A stretch of DNA of 6,291 nt, taken from positions 1 through 6,291 of the forward strand of contig JAHFRR010000083.1 in assembly GCA_023266165.1 (NCBI GenBank), given 5' to 3'. Below are positions 1-5,258 of the stretch, piece by piece. The stretch is from Thiotrichales bacterium. Its GTDB lineage: Bacteria; Pseudomonadota; Gammaproteobacteria; Francisellales; CACEW01. The first letter of the stretch is position 1. Each line of letters starts with the position of its first letter. The translations under genes and the position numbers were made by a program. The notes beneath the pieces were generated by a model that had not been told where the DNA came from, did no database searches, and was given only the letters and a program-made list of their open reading frames with translations.

Positions 1-535
1 TCAACTCCAGGGAGTCTCCTAAAATATCCATATGATCCCAGTCAATCGATGTCACCACGGACACCTGGCTACTCATGACATTGACGGCATCCTCTCGCCC
101 GCCAATCCCGACTTCCCAGACGATCAGATCCAAGGGCGTGGCTTCAAATAAGCTTCTAGCGGCCAAGAAAGAATAGTCAAAGTAAGAGAGCTCCAGATCC
201 CCTTGGGCGGCTGAAATTTTTTGAAAGGCTTCAAAAATCTCTGCATCAGATGCCGGAACCCTTTGAATGGCAATGCGTTCATTGAATTGGCAGACGTGGG
301 GAGATGTAAAGGCCCCAACGCGATACCCATGATGTACGGCGAGAGATTGCAGGGCCGCGACCGTCGAGCCTTTGCCATTGGTGCCCCCCACGGTGATCAT
401 AGGGCAATGGGGCTGCACAGCAAGACCTAAGCGTTTGAGCATCAAGGTGATGCGGGAAAGCCCCTGTCGGCTCTGGCGTGTACGATGAGAGGTGCCAAGT
501 GCCTCTAAAAACTCAGAGAGTGTTGAGGGGTTCAT
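1..535 (-). CDS. folC: Bifunctional dihydrofolate synthase / folylpolyglutamate synthase, 3' end cut by window edge
   Basis: Cytoplasmic Mur-ligase-type ATP enzyme that joins glutamate to dihydropteroate and adds further glutamates to folates. The 178 visible residues begin MNPSTLSEFLEALGTSHRTR. They contain the family P-loop GTNGKGST at residues 51-58, the SPH motif at 78-80 followed by NERI at 85-88, and WEVGIGGREDAVN at about 140-152, corresponding to the usual E-V-G-L-G-G-R-x-D-x-T-N block. SIDWDHMDILG follows at about 163-173 (usual DH...LG metal-binding region). The C-terminal ligase half lies outside the window. The ATG at 535 overlaps the accD stop by 23 nt and has a pyrimidine-rich upstream region without a Shine-Dalgarno sequence, so translation is probably coupled to accD. 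The accD-folC order is typical of Alphaproteobacteria. Family assignment is firm; whether both activities are present cannot be judged from the fragment. Confidence 0.95.
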   Translation of the reverse strand, partial: MNPSTLSEFLEALGTSHRTRQSRQGLSRITLMLKRLGLAVQPHCPMITVGGTNGKGSTVAALQSLAVHHGYRVGAFTSPHVCQFNERIAIQRVPASDAEIFEAFQKISAAQGDLELSYFDYSFLAARSLFEATPLDLIVWEVGIGGREDAVNVMSSQVSVVTSIDWDHMDILGDSLEL

Positions 536-1412
536 GTGAGGTGAGGGCGGGGTGTGTGTAATGACAGAGCTTGGCAATCAAATCTGCAATTCTGGATTTC
601 AGCTCGCGTCGGTCAATGATCAGATCAACCATGCCTTTCTCTAGTAAGAACTCACTGCGCTGAAAACCTTCAGGCAGCTTTTCTCGTACCGTTTGCTCAA
701 TCACGCGCTGGCCTGCAAAGCCAATCAGCGCTTTGGGTTCAGCGATGTGGATATCGCCCAGCATTGCTAAGCTTGCAGACACGCCTCCTGTGGTGGGGTC
801 GGTCAGCACGACAAAATAGGGGATGTTCTGGGCCTTGAGTTTGGCGATTCCCGCGCTGACTTTGACCATCTGCATCAAAGAAAATAAAGATTCTTGCATG
901 CGCGCACCGCCGCTTGCCGTAAAGCAAATGAAGGGCACCTGATGGGTGAGGGCATAATTGACCGCTTGCATAAAGCGCTCACCGACCACAGAGCCCATCG
1001 ACCCTCCTAAAAACTCAAAGTCAAAAGCTGCTGCAACGACAGGGATCTGCTCAATCGTGCCCACCCCTACAATCAGCGCATCGATCTCACCTGTCTTCTT
1101 TTGGGCGGCGCTCAAGCGCTCTTTGTAAGGCTTGACATCCTTGAAATTCAAGGCATCTACGGGGCCAATCTGAGTACCTAACTCTGAGAATTTCCCTGCA
1201 TCAAAAAATAACTCCAGGCGATCACGTGCGCGAATTCTCAAGTGATGGCTGCACGTGGGGCAGACACGATGATTGCGAATCAGCTCAGGGCGATACAGCA
1301 TGGCCTCACAAGAAGGGCATTGCTCCCACACGCCTTCGGGGATCTCTTTTTTGAGAGATTTTTCCGAATCGGTTCGGATACGTTCGGGGAGAATCTTCTT
1401 AAGCCAGCTCAC
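513..1412 (-). CDS. accD: Acetyl-CoA carboxylase carboxyltransferase subunit beta
   Basis: Beta subunit of the carboxyltransferase that moves the carboxyl group from biotin carboxyl carrier protein to acetyl-CoA, the first committed step of fatty acid synthesis; it works as a complex with AccA in the cytoplasm. With the GTG start at 1412 the protein is 299 residues beginning (M)SWLKKILPE, like the MSW start of other AccD proteins. An N-terminal Cys4 zinc ribbon is complete (C32-x2-C35 and C51-x2-C54). The crotonase-like core shows FDFEFLGGSMGSVVGE at about 130-145, ASGGARMQE at 166-174 and PTTGGVSAS at 206-214, which form the CoA and oxyanion sites. The frame stays open upstream to a TTG at 1481, but that extension would span the promoter and is rejected. 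The GTG has AAGGAG seven bases ahead. accA is not in the window. The gene appears intact. Confidence 0.97.
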   Translation of the reverse strand: MSWLKKILPERIRTDSEKSLKKEIPEGVWEQCPSCEAMLYRPELIRNHRVCPTCSHHLRIRARDRLELFFDAGKFSELGTQIGPVDALNFKDVKPYKERLSAAQKKTGEIDALIVGVGTIEQIPVVAAAFDFEFLGGSMGSVVGERFMQAVNYALTHQVPFICFTASGGARMQESLFSLMQMVKVSAGIAKLKAQNIPYFVVLTDPTTGGVSASLAMLGDIHIAEPKALIGFAGQRVIEQTVREKLPEGFQRSEFLLEKGMVDLIIDRRELKSRIADLIAKLCHYTHPALTSHEPLNTL

Positions 1413-1419
1413 GGATCTG

Positions 1420-1425
1420 CTCCTT
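1420..1425 (-). promoter_or_regulatory. Ribosome binding site that fixes the accD start
   Basis: On the minus strand the sequence is AAGGAG followed by seven bases (CAGATCC) and the GTG at 1412. It is a strong Shine-Dalgarno match and decides for the GTG over the TTG at 1481, which has no such site and coincides with the -35 box. Confidence 0.85.
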
Positions 1426-1444
1426 GTTGGATGGGCATTATGGA

Positions 1445-1481
1445 GATCCAGAGTATAGCGTGTTTGTGGGGCGAAGGGCAA
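1445..1481 (-). promoter_or_regulatory. Probable housekeeping (sigma-70 type) promoter for accD-folC
   Basis: Reading the minus strand, TTGCCC (1481-1476) is separated by 18 bases from TATACT (1457-1452), close to TTGACA-N17-TATAAT. The start of transcription would be near 1445, giving a leader of about 32 nt that contains the AAGGAG site. It sits in the 75-nt gap between the hslU stop and the accD start, so accD-folC can be expressed independently of the heat-shock operon. No terminator separates hslU from it, so read-through is possible. Called from the pattern alone. Confidence 0.6.
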
Positions 1482-1487
1482 GTACTG

Positions 1488-2900
1488 CTATAAAATATAC
1501 CGGCTCAAATCTTCGTTGATCGCCAAATCCGACAACGCGAGATTGACAAACTCAACATCAATCTGAACTTTGTCGCCCTCGCGATCACTGGCTTCAAACG
1601 ATAGGGTCTCGAGAAGTTTTTCCATCAAGGTATGCAGTCTTCTCGCGCCGATATTTTCAATACGTTCATTGACCTGCCAGGCAATCTCCGCCAGACGATG
1701 AATGGCCTCATCGGTAAACGTAATTTGTAAGCCTTCGGTGGCCAATAGGGCTTTGTATTGCAAGGTCAGTGAAGCGCTGGGTTCTTTTAAGATTCTCTCG
1801 AAATCGTTGATGGTCAGAGGTTTGAGCTCAACGCGAATCGGCAGGCGCCCTTGAAGTTCAGGGATCAAGTCTGAGGGCTTGGCCACATGAAAGGCCCCGG
1901 AGGCAATAAAAAGAATATGATCTGTCTTGATCATGCCGTATTTCGTCGAAACTGTACAACCCTCTACCAGGGGTAATAAATCTCTCTGAACCCCCTCGCG
2001 GGAAACTTCACCTCCATGCTGGTCAGAGCGATGGCAGACTTTGTCGATCTCATCGATAAACACAATGCCATTCTGCTCAACGTTTTCAATGGCCTTTTGT
2101 TTGATATCCTCATCATCGACGAGCTTGGAGGCCTCATCGTCTTTTAAAATTTTAAAGGCCTCTCGAATCTTGAGTTTACGCTTTTTGCGCCGAGATTGAT
2201 TCAGCCCTTGAAACATCTCTTGAAGTTGAGAGGCCATGTCTTCCATGCCAGGGGGTGTGTGAATCGTCCCTGAAACGGTGACGGCAGGCAGGTCGACTTC
2301 AATTTCAGTCTCATCCATCTCGCCCGCGCGAAGCTTTTTGCGAAAGAGATTCCGTGCGCTTTGCTCATCGTCTGTCAAGGGGTGTGGCTCGATTTTTTCT
2401 TTGCCAGGGAGTGCGACAGGCTCATTGGCAAAACCAATGGGGTTTTTAGGGCGCGTACTGGTGCGAGCAGGGGGAAGGAGGGCATCGAGAATGCGCTCTT
2501 CAGCCGCTTCATGCGCGCGCTGATCCACGCGCTTTTTGGCTTGTGATCGCGTGAGCTTCAAGGAAGTCTCTACCAAATCTCGAATAATGGAGTCTACGTC
2601 GCGCCCTACATAGCCAATCTCTGTGAACTTTGTGGCTTCCACCTTAATAAAAGGCGCATCTGCCAATTTGGCTAAACGCCTTGCAATCTCAGTCTTTCCG
2701 ACCCCTGTAGGGCCAATCATCAAGATATTCTTAGGGGTGACCTCATGACGGAGCTTGTCGTCTAATTGCATGCGTCTCCAGCGATTGCGCAACGCAATGG
2801 CGACAGACTTTTTGGCATCATCCTGGCCAATGATATACTGATCCAGCTCATGGACAATCTCTTTGGGTGTCATGGGTATCATCGTTGTCGCAGTTGACAT
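1488..2900 (-). CDS. hslU: ATP-dependent protease HslUV, ATPase subunit HslU (ClpY)
   Basis: AAA+ unfoldase that forms hexameric rings capping the HslV peptidase and feeds proteins into it; cytoplasmic heat-shock protease. Of 470 residues, the N-terminal part shows the family start TPKEIVHELDQYIIGQ at 11-26, Walker A GPTGVGKT at 63-70 and the pore loop GYVG at 96-99. The inserted I-domain runs roughly from 105 to 245. Walker B IVFIDEID lies at 279-286. The C-terminus EDLSRYIL ends in the hydrophobic tail that docks into HslV. At 470 residues it is somewhat longer than the about 443 of E. coli; part of the excess is a Pro/Lys-rich stretch at about 143-176 in the I-domain. The ATG at 2900 has AAGGA nine bases upstream. 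It lies 44 nt after hslV and is presumably co-transcribed with it. The gene is intact. Confidence 0.97.
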   Translation of the reverse strand: MSTATTMIPMTPKEIVHELDQYIIGQDDAKKSVAIALRNRWRRMQLDDKLRHEVTPKNILMIGPTGVGKTEIARRLAKLADAPFIKVEATKFTEIGYVGRDVDSIIRDLVETSLKLTRSQAKKRVDQRAHEAAEERILDALLPPARTSTRPKNPIGFANEPVALPGKEKIEPHPLTDDEQSARNLFRKKLRAGEMDETEIEVDLPAVTVSGTIHTPPGMEDMASQLQEMFQGLNQSRRKKRKLKIREAFKILKDDEASKLVDDEDIKQKAIENVEQNGIVFIDEIDKVCHRSDQHGGEVSREGVQRDLLPLVEGCTVSTKYGMIKTDHILFIASGAFHVAKPSDLIPELQGRLPIRVELKPLTINDFERILKEPSASLTLQYKALLATEGLQITFTDEAIHRLAEIAWQVNERIENIGARRLHTLMEKLLETLSFEASDREGDKVQIDVEFVNLALSDLAINEDLSRYIL

Positions 2901-2909
2901 AAATCACAA

Positions 2910-2914
2910 TCCTT
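2910..2914 (-). promoter_or_regulatory. Ribosome binding site of hslU
   Basis: Minus-strand AAGGA with nine bases to the ATG at 2900. It supports this start over the internal ATG codons 7 and 10, the second of which (MTPKEIV) would also resemble the family N-terminus. The 44-nt hslV-hslU gap contains nothing else I can recognise. Confidence 0.6.
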
Positions 2915-2944
2915 TATTTTATTCACTTAAAAAACTATTCAAAA

Positions 2945-3484
2945 CTATATAGACTCAAACGTAAAGTTATGGTTGGTGTAGATACACGTATCTGCTGCAA
3001 TTACTAGAGATTTCTTGACAATCTCATCAGCAGAAAGTGCTGTGTTTTGAACGAGTGCCAGCGCAGCAGACTTGGCATACGGGGATCCTGAGCCAATGGA
3101 CATCACTCCATGCGCCTCTTCGCCCATGACATCGCCCGTGCCGGAGATCAACAGAGTCGTATTTTTATCTGCGACTAAAATCATAGCCTCAAGCTTTCTT
3201 AAGATTTTATCAGATCGCCAATCTCGCACCAGCTCCACGGCTGCTTTTTCCAAATGCCCTTGGTGCATCTCAAGCTTTGCCTCAAACCGTTCAAACAAGG
3301 TGAAAGCATCTGCTGTGGCCCCTGCAAAACCTGCAATAATTTTATTGTGAAACAGACGGCGTACCTTGCAAATATTGGTTTTAGCGATCATCGTCCCCAT
3401 CGTCGCTTGCCCATCTCCCCCCATGACAACGATACCATGACGGCGCACCGCTAGAATCGTTGTCCCATGTATGACGGCATCCAT
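2945..3484 (-). CDS. hslV: ATP-dependent protease HslUV, peptidase subunit HslV (ClpQ)
   Basis: Proteasome-beta-like N-terminal threonine peptidase that assembles as two stacked hexamers and degrades proteins delivered by HslU. The 179-residue protein begins MDAVIHG followed by TTILAVRR; T8 would be the catalytic Thr1 after removal of the seven-residue propeptide. In Thr1 numbering the expected active-site residues are present: Asp17 (D24, in GGDGQ), Lys33 (K40, in KVRRL) and Ser125 (S132, in IGSG). FAGATADAFTLFE at 53-65 and LEMHQGHL at 71-78 are family blocks, and the C-terminus keeps AADTCIYTNHN. The usual GSGGPYA is GSGSPYA here. The ATG at 3484 has AAGAGG eight bases upstream. First gene of the hslVU operon, behind a heat-shock-type promoter. 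Confidence 0.97.
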   Translation of the reverse strand: MDAVIHGTTILAVRRHGIVVMGGDGQATMGTMIAKTNICKVRRLFHNKIIAGFAGATADAFTLFERFEAKLEMHQGHLEKAAVELVRDWRSDKILRKLEAMILVADKNTTLLISGTGDVMGEEAHGVMSIGSGSPYAKSAALALVQNTALSADEIVKKSLVIAADTCIYTNHNFTFESI

Positions 3485-3512
3485 AGCTTGACCCTCTTAA
3501 AAAAATGACTCA

Positions 3513-3548
3513 AGGCAGAGTATGGGGGCGGTTGTTTGAAAATTCAAG
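3513..3548 (-). promoter_or_regulatory. Heat-shock (sigma-32/RpoH) promoter for hslVU
   Basis: On the minus strand CTTGAA (3548-3543) is followed after 15 bases by CCCCATAC (3527-3520). This matches the sigma-32 consensus CTTGAAA-N13-15-CCCCATNT in all strongly conserved positions. Transcription would begin near 3513, about 28 nt before the hslV ATG, with the AAGAGG ribosome binding site at 3498-3493. hslVU is a known heat-shock operon in other proteobacteria, which agrees with the assignment. Seen as a pattern, not measured. Confidence 0.85.
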
Positions 3549-3562
3549 AGGGAGTGTATAGA
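3535..3562 (+). promoter_or_regulatory. Possible promoter for the antitoxin-toxin-dus unit
   Basis: On the plus strand TTTGAA (3535-3540) or TTGAAA (3536-3541) is followed after 16 or 15 bases by TATAGA (3557-3562). The -35 region is the inverted repeat TTGAA-AA-TTCAA (3536-3547), whose right arm is also the -35 element of the heat-shock promoter on the other strand. Transcription would start near 3569 and leave about 59 nt to the antitoxin ATG. The spacing is a little short, so the call is tentative. Confidence 0.4.
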
Positions 3563-3614
3563 CAAAAAAACAATCACGTGTTAAAGTCTCCAGAGAAAGG
3601 ATATGAGAAATCAT

Positions 3615-3620
3615 GGGAGG
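3615..3620 (+). promoter_or_regulatory. Ribosome binding site that fixes the antitoxin start
   Basis: GGGAGG with seven bases (AAGAATC) to the ATG at 3628. The upstream in-frame ATG at 3613 has only AAGGA at twelve bases and would add five residues (MGGRI) in front of the conserved RHH start MAYLSLSKLDD. Confidence 0.75.
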
Positions 3621-3627
3621 AAGAATC

Positions 3628-3894
3628 ATGGCATACTTAAGTCTGAGTAAGCTTGACGATCGTGTGTATGCACAGTTGCGTATGAGGTCGCTTGAGCATC
3701 ATGTGTCCATTGAAGAAGAGGCAAAACGCATTATCTCGGCGGCGGTGAGTGATGTGTCCGAGTCCCTGTATACTGCATTTGAGAGGTGCTTTGGACACTA
3801 CTCCAATCATGCTGAGACGGAAGATGAAGAAAGTCTTGAAGAAATGATGAGAGCTTTGCGAGTCCCTCATCAGCCCATAGATCTTTTATCATGA
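3628..3894 (+). CDS. FitA/VapB-like ribbon-helix-helix antitoxin
   Basis: Small DNA-binding antitoxin of a type II toxin-antitoxin pair. In this family the N-terminal ribbon-helix-helix dimer binds the operon's own operator and the C-terminal tail wraps the PIN toxin. The 88 residues begin MAYLSLSKLDDRVYAQLRMR, the beta strand plus first helix of the fold, and continue with HHVSIEEEAKRIISAAV to about residue 40, matching the FitA-like pattern of 'R-S-x-E-x-E-x-R-x-I-L-x-x-A'. The tail (about 45-88) is acidic, with EDEESLEEMMRALRVPHQP, as expected for the toxin-binding part. It overlaps the toxin gene in an ATGA junction (stop at 3892-3894, toxin ATG at 3891). The gene looks intact although its toxin is not. 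It could still regulate the promoter it shares with dus. Confidence 0.8.
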   Translation: MAYLSLSKLDDRVYAQLRMRSLEHHVSIEEEAKRIISAAVSDVSESLYTAFERCFGHYSNHAETEDEESLEEMMRALRVPHQPIDLLS

Positions 3895-4136
3895 TTCTGT
3901 TGGATACAAATGTGATTTCTGAAATGATGAAATCCTCGCCTGATACCCATGCTGCTCGTGTGTATGGGAAAATTTTAGCAAAAAGGAAAGCGATAGGGCG
4001 ACCTCTCAGTGTTATTGACGCTCAAATTGCTGCGGTTGCCCGCTCTCACGGGCTTGCGCTTGCAATGCGCAATACTTCAGATTTTACAGATGGTGATGTC
4101 ACTCTTATCAACCCCTTCAGTGGAGATGGGGTGTGA
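3891..4136 (+). CDS. PIN-domain (FitB/VapC-like) toxin remnant with an internal deletion
   Basis: FitB/VapC toxins are PIN-fold ribonucleases of about 130-140 residues that cut RNA using four acidic residues and a metal. This 81-residue product has both ends of the fold: MILLDTNVISEMMK at 1-14 with the first acid D5, and AARVYGKILAKRKAIGRP at 21-38 followed by SVIDAQIAAVARSHGLALAMRN at 40-61 with D43, then D64 and the final strand VTLINPF. The section between, normally about 55-60 residues with the 'S-x-x-T-x-x-E-L' helix and its catalytic Glu, is missing, with the join at about residues 17-21 (PDTHA). The reading frame is kept. Nuclease activity is therefore unlikely. It has no Shine-Dalgarno site and depends on coupling to the antitoxin; its stop lies inside or next to the start of dus. 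Annotators may call it a truncated VapC. Confidence 0.75.
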   Translation: MILLDTNVISEMMKSSPDTHAARVYGKILAKRKAIGRPLSVIDAQIAAVARSHGLALAMRNTSDFTDGDVTLINPFSGDGV

Positions 4137-5148
4137 AGTGCCCCCCATATCTCATCGTGATATACATCCCCTCACCTTAGGCACGCTCACAGTGCCTTCA
4201 AACCTGATCCAAGCACCGCTGGCAGGGGTGAGCACGGCAGCGTTTCGAGAGGGGATCTGGTCATTTGGAGGCGTGGGATATTGCACGACAGAGATGATCT
4301 CGGCAAAAACCCTTCTTCACCACCCTCCCAAGCGCTATATTTTTAAAAGTGAGCGAGAGGGGCTCTTGTGCTTTCAGCTTTCTGGAAACTCCCCTTTCGA
4401 GTTAGCTCAAGCAGCTTCGCGTGCAGTGGCGCTGGGCGCTGATCTGATTGATCTTAACTGTGGGTGTCCCGTCGATAAAATTCGTAAGAAGCACGGTGGG
4501 TCTGCCTGGTTATCTCAGCCTAAAGCGCTTTATCAGGCTCTTGCTGCGATGAAAGCGCAGATCGGATCGATCCCTTTGACAATCAAGATTCGCGTGGATG
4601 GTGAGAGTGGGGATGGCTTTAATGCAGATATTGTGAAAGCTGCCTGCGATGCAGGTGTTGCAGGCATCATTGTTCATGGTCGGCATTGGACTGAGTCCTA
4701 TGATCAACCCGTGAGATTAGATGAAATTGCGCAGATCGTTCAAATAGCTCAGGTGTATCATATTCCCGTCATTGGTAATGGGGATATCAAAGATCATGCC
4801 TCTTTTTCAGCGATGATGCGTCATACGGGTTGCGCGGGTGCCATGATCGGCAGGGCTTCTGTGGGGCGCCCTTGGCTTTTTGCCCACCTGATGGCGATCG
4901 ATAAAGGGGTGGCTTATAGGACGCCTACCCCCCATCAGATCGGTGAATTATTGCTGGCGCATGTTCAACGCCTGATAGATCTGGAGCTAGAGCCTGAGTC
5001 CATAGCCCTCTTACAAGCCCGCACATTGGGGAAATACTTTCTGCGTGCAGCAGGTAGGGATTCAAATGAGGCTATGCTAGCCTTTTCAAGGTTTACGACA
5101 TGGGATGCACTGGTGCATGGGGTGGGGCGGTATTTTGCCTGCGTATGA
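4126..5148 (+). CDS. dus: tRNA-dihydrouridine synthase (Dus family)
   Basis: FMN enzyme that reduces uridine to dihydrouridine in the D-loop of tRNA using NADPH. The 340-residue protein is a TIM barrel starting near PLTLGTLTVPSNLIQAPLAG (15-34). It continues with TEMISAKTLL (55-64), FQLSGNSP (83-90) and the catalytic-cysteine block DLNCGCPVDKI at 109-119 (C114). The FMN-binding residues follow: K154 in TIKIRV, H184 in IIVHGRH, IGNGDI at 216-221 and GAMIGRASVGRPW at 238-250. The C-terminal helical tRNA-binding domain is present. The loop after the cysteine reads KKHGGSAWL instead of the DusB-like KKGAGSALL, so it is a divergent member and I do not assign the A/B/C subtype. The start is uncertain: ATG 4126 overlaps the toxin stop by 11 nt with GGAG directly adjacent; GTG 4138 has GGGG six bases upstream. 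No promoter of its own is visible. Confidence 0.92.
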   Translation: MGCEVPPISHRDIHPLTLGTLTVPSNLIQAPLAGVSTAAFREGIWSFGGVGYCTTEMISAKTLLHHPPKRYIFKSEREGLLCFQLSGNSPFELAQAASRAVALGADLIDLNCGCPVDKIRKKHGGSAWLSQPKALYQALAAMKAQIGSIPLTIKIRVDGESGDGFNADIVKAACDAGVAGIIVHGRHWTESYDQPVRLDEIAQIVQIAQVYHIPVIGNGDIKDHASFSAMMRHTGCAGAMIGRASVGRPWLFAHLMAIDKGVAYRTPTPHQIGELLLAHVQRLIDLELEPESIALLQARTLGKYFLRAAGRDSNEAMLAFSRFTTWDALVHGVGRYFACV

Positions 5149-5154
5149 AGATTC

Positions 5155-5182
5155 TTGATCCAAAATCTCAATGCTGTGTAAT
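5155..5182 (+). promoter_or_regulatory. Possible promoter of the ATPase remnant
   Basis: TTGATC (5155-5160) and TGTAAT (5177-5182) are separated by 16 bases, each with one or two differences from consensus. Transcription would start near 5189, just before the palindrome at 5192-5208, which suggests control by a repressor. It begins seven bases after the dus stop codon. Confidence 0.4.
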
Positions 5183-5191
5183 TACCTTTGA

Positions 5192-5208
5192 AACCATAAA
5201 TTATGGTT
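5192..5208 (+). repeat. Perfect 8-bp inverted repeat, operator-like
   Basis: AACCATAA and TTATGGTT flank a single central A. The near-zero loop and AT-rich arms argue for a dimeric protein binding site rather than an RNA hairpin or terminator, and there is no T tract behind it. Its position around the likely transcription start fits repression of the following gene. The cognate protein is not evident in the window. Confidence 0.55.
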
Positions 5209-5210
5209 CT

Positions 5211-5230
5211 CGACATAATTCAACATAATT
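5211..5230 (+). repeat. Tandem 10-bp direct repeat (CGACATAATT / CAACATAATT)
   Basis: Two adjacent decamers differ at one position and lie immediately downstream of the palindrome in the leader of the ATPase remnant. With only two copies this may be chance, but the spacing of one helical turn is typical of protein binding sites. A short GGCTC-TGTT-GAGCC hairpin (5232-5245) follows directly before the ribosome binding site. Confidence 0.35.
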
Positions 5231-5231
5231 G

Positions 5232-5245
5232 GGCTCTGTTGAGCC
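5232..5245 (+). promoter_or_regulatory. Short leader hairpin before the ATPase ribosome binding site
   Basis: GGCTC and GAGCC form a five-base-pair stem with a TGTT loop, ending two bases before the AGGAG site at 5248-5252. It has no T tract. It could modulate translation, but this is inference from one short stem. Confidence 0.3.
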
Positions 5246-5258
5246 ATAGGAGCATGCG

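Noticed and set aside
124..430. Open frames on both strands within folC
   Set aside because: They run across the conserved P-loop region of folC in other frames and show no motif of their own.
1413..1481. N-terminal extension of AccD from a TTG
   Set aside because: It covers the likely -35 and -10 boxes, is not conserved in AccD, and a GTG with a strong ribosome binding site follows.
2278..2546. Two plus-strand frames opposite the hslU I-domain
   Set aside because: Low-complexity Ser/Arg-rich products antisense to a conserved gene, with no ribosome binding site.
3072..3454. Plus-strand frames opposite hslV
   Set aside because: Antisense shadows of a strongly conserved peptidase gene.
3613..3627. 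Upstream ATG for the antitoxin
   Set aside because: The ribosome binding site GGGAGG lies downstream of it and fits the ATG at 3628; the added MGGRI is not family-like.
4009..4125. N-terminal extension of Dus from a GTG inside the toxin gene
   Set aside because: The 39 residues (MLLTLKLLRL...) are a frame shadow of the conserved PIN C-terminus and do not match Dus N-termini.
5192..5208. Palindrome as terminator of dus
   Set aside because: AT-rich stem with a one-base centre cannot form a stable RNA hairpin and no T tract follows; operator is the better reading.
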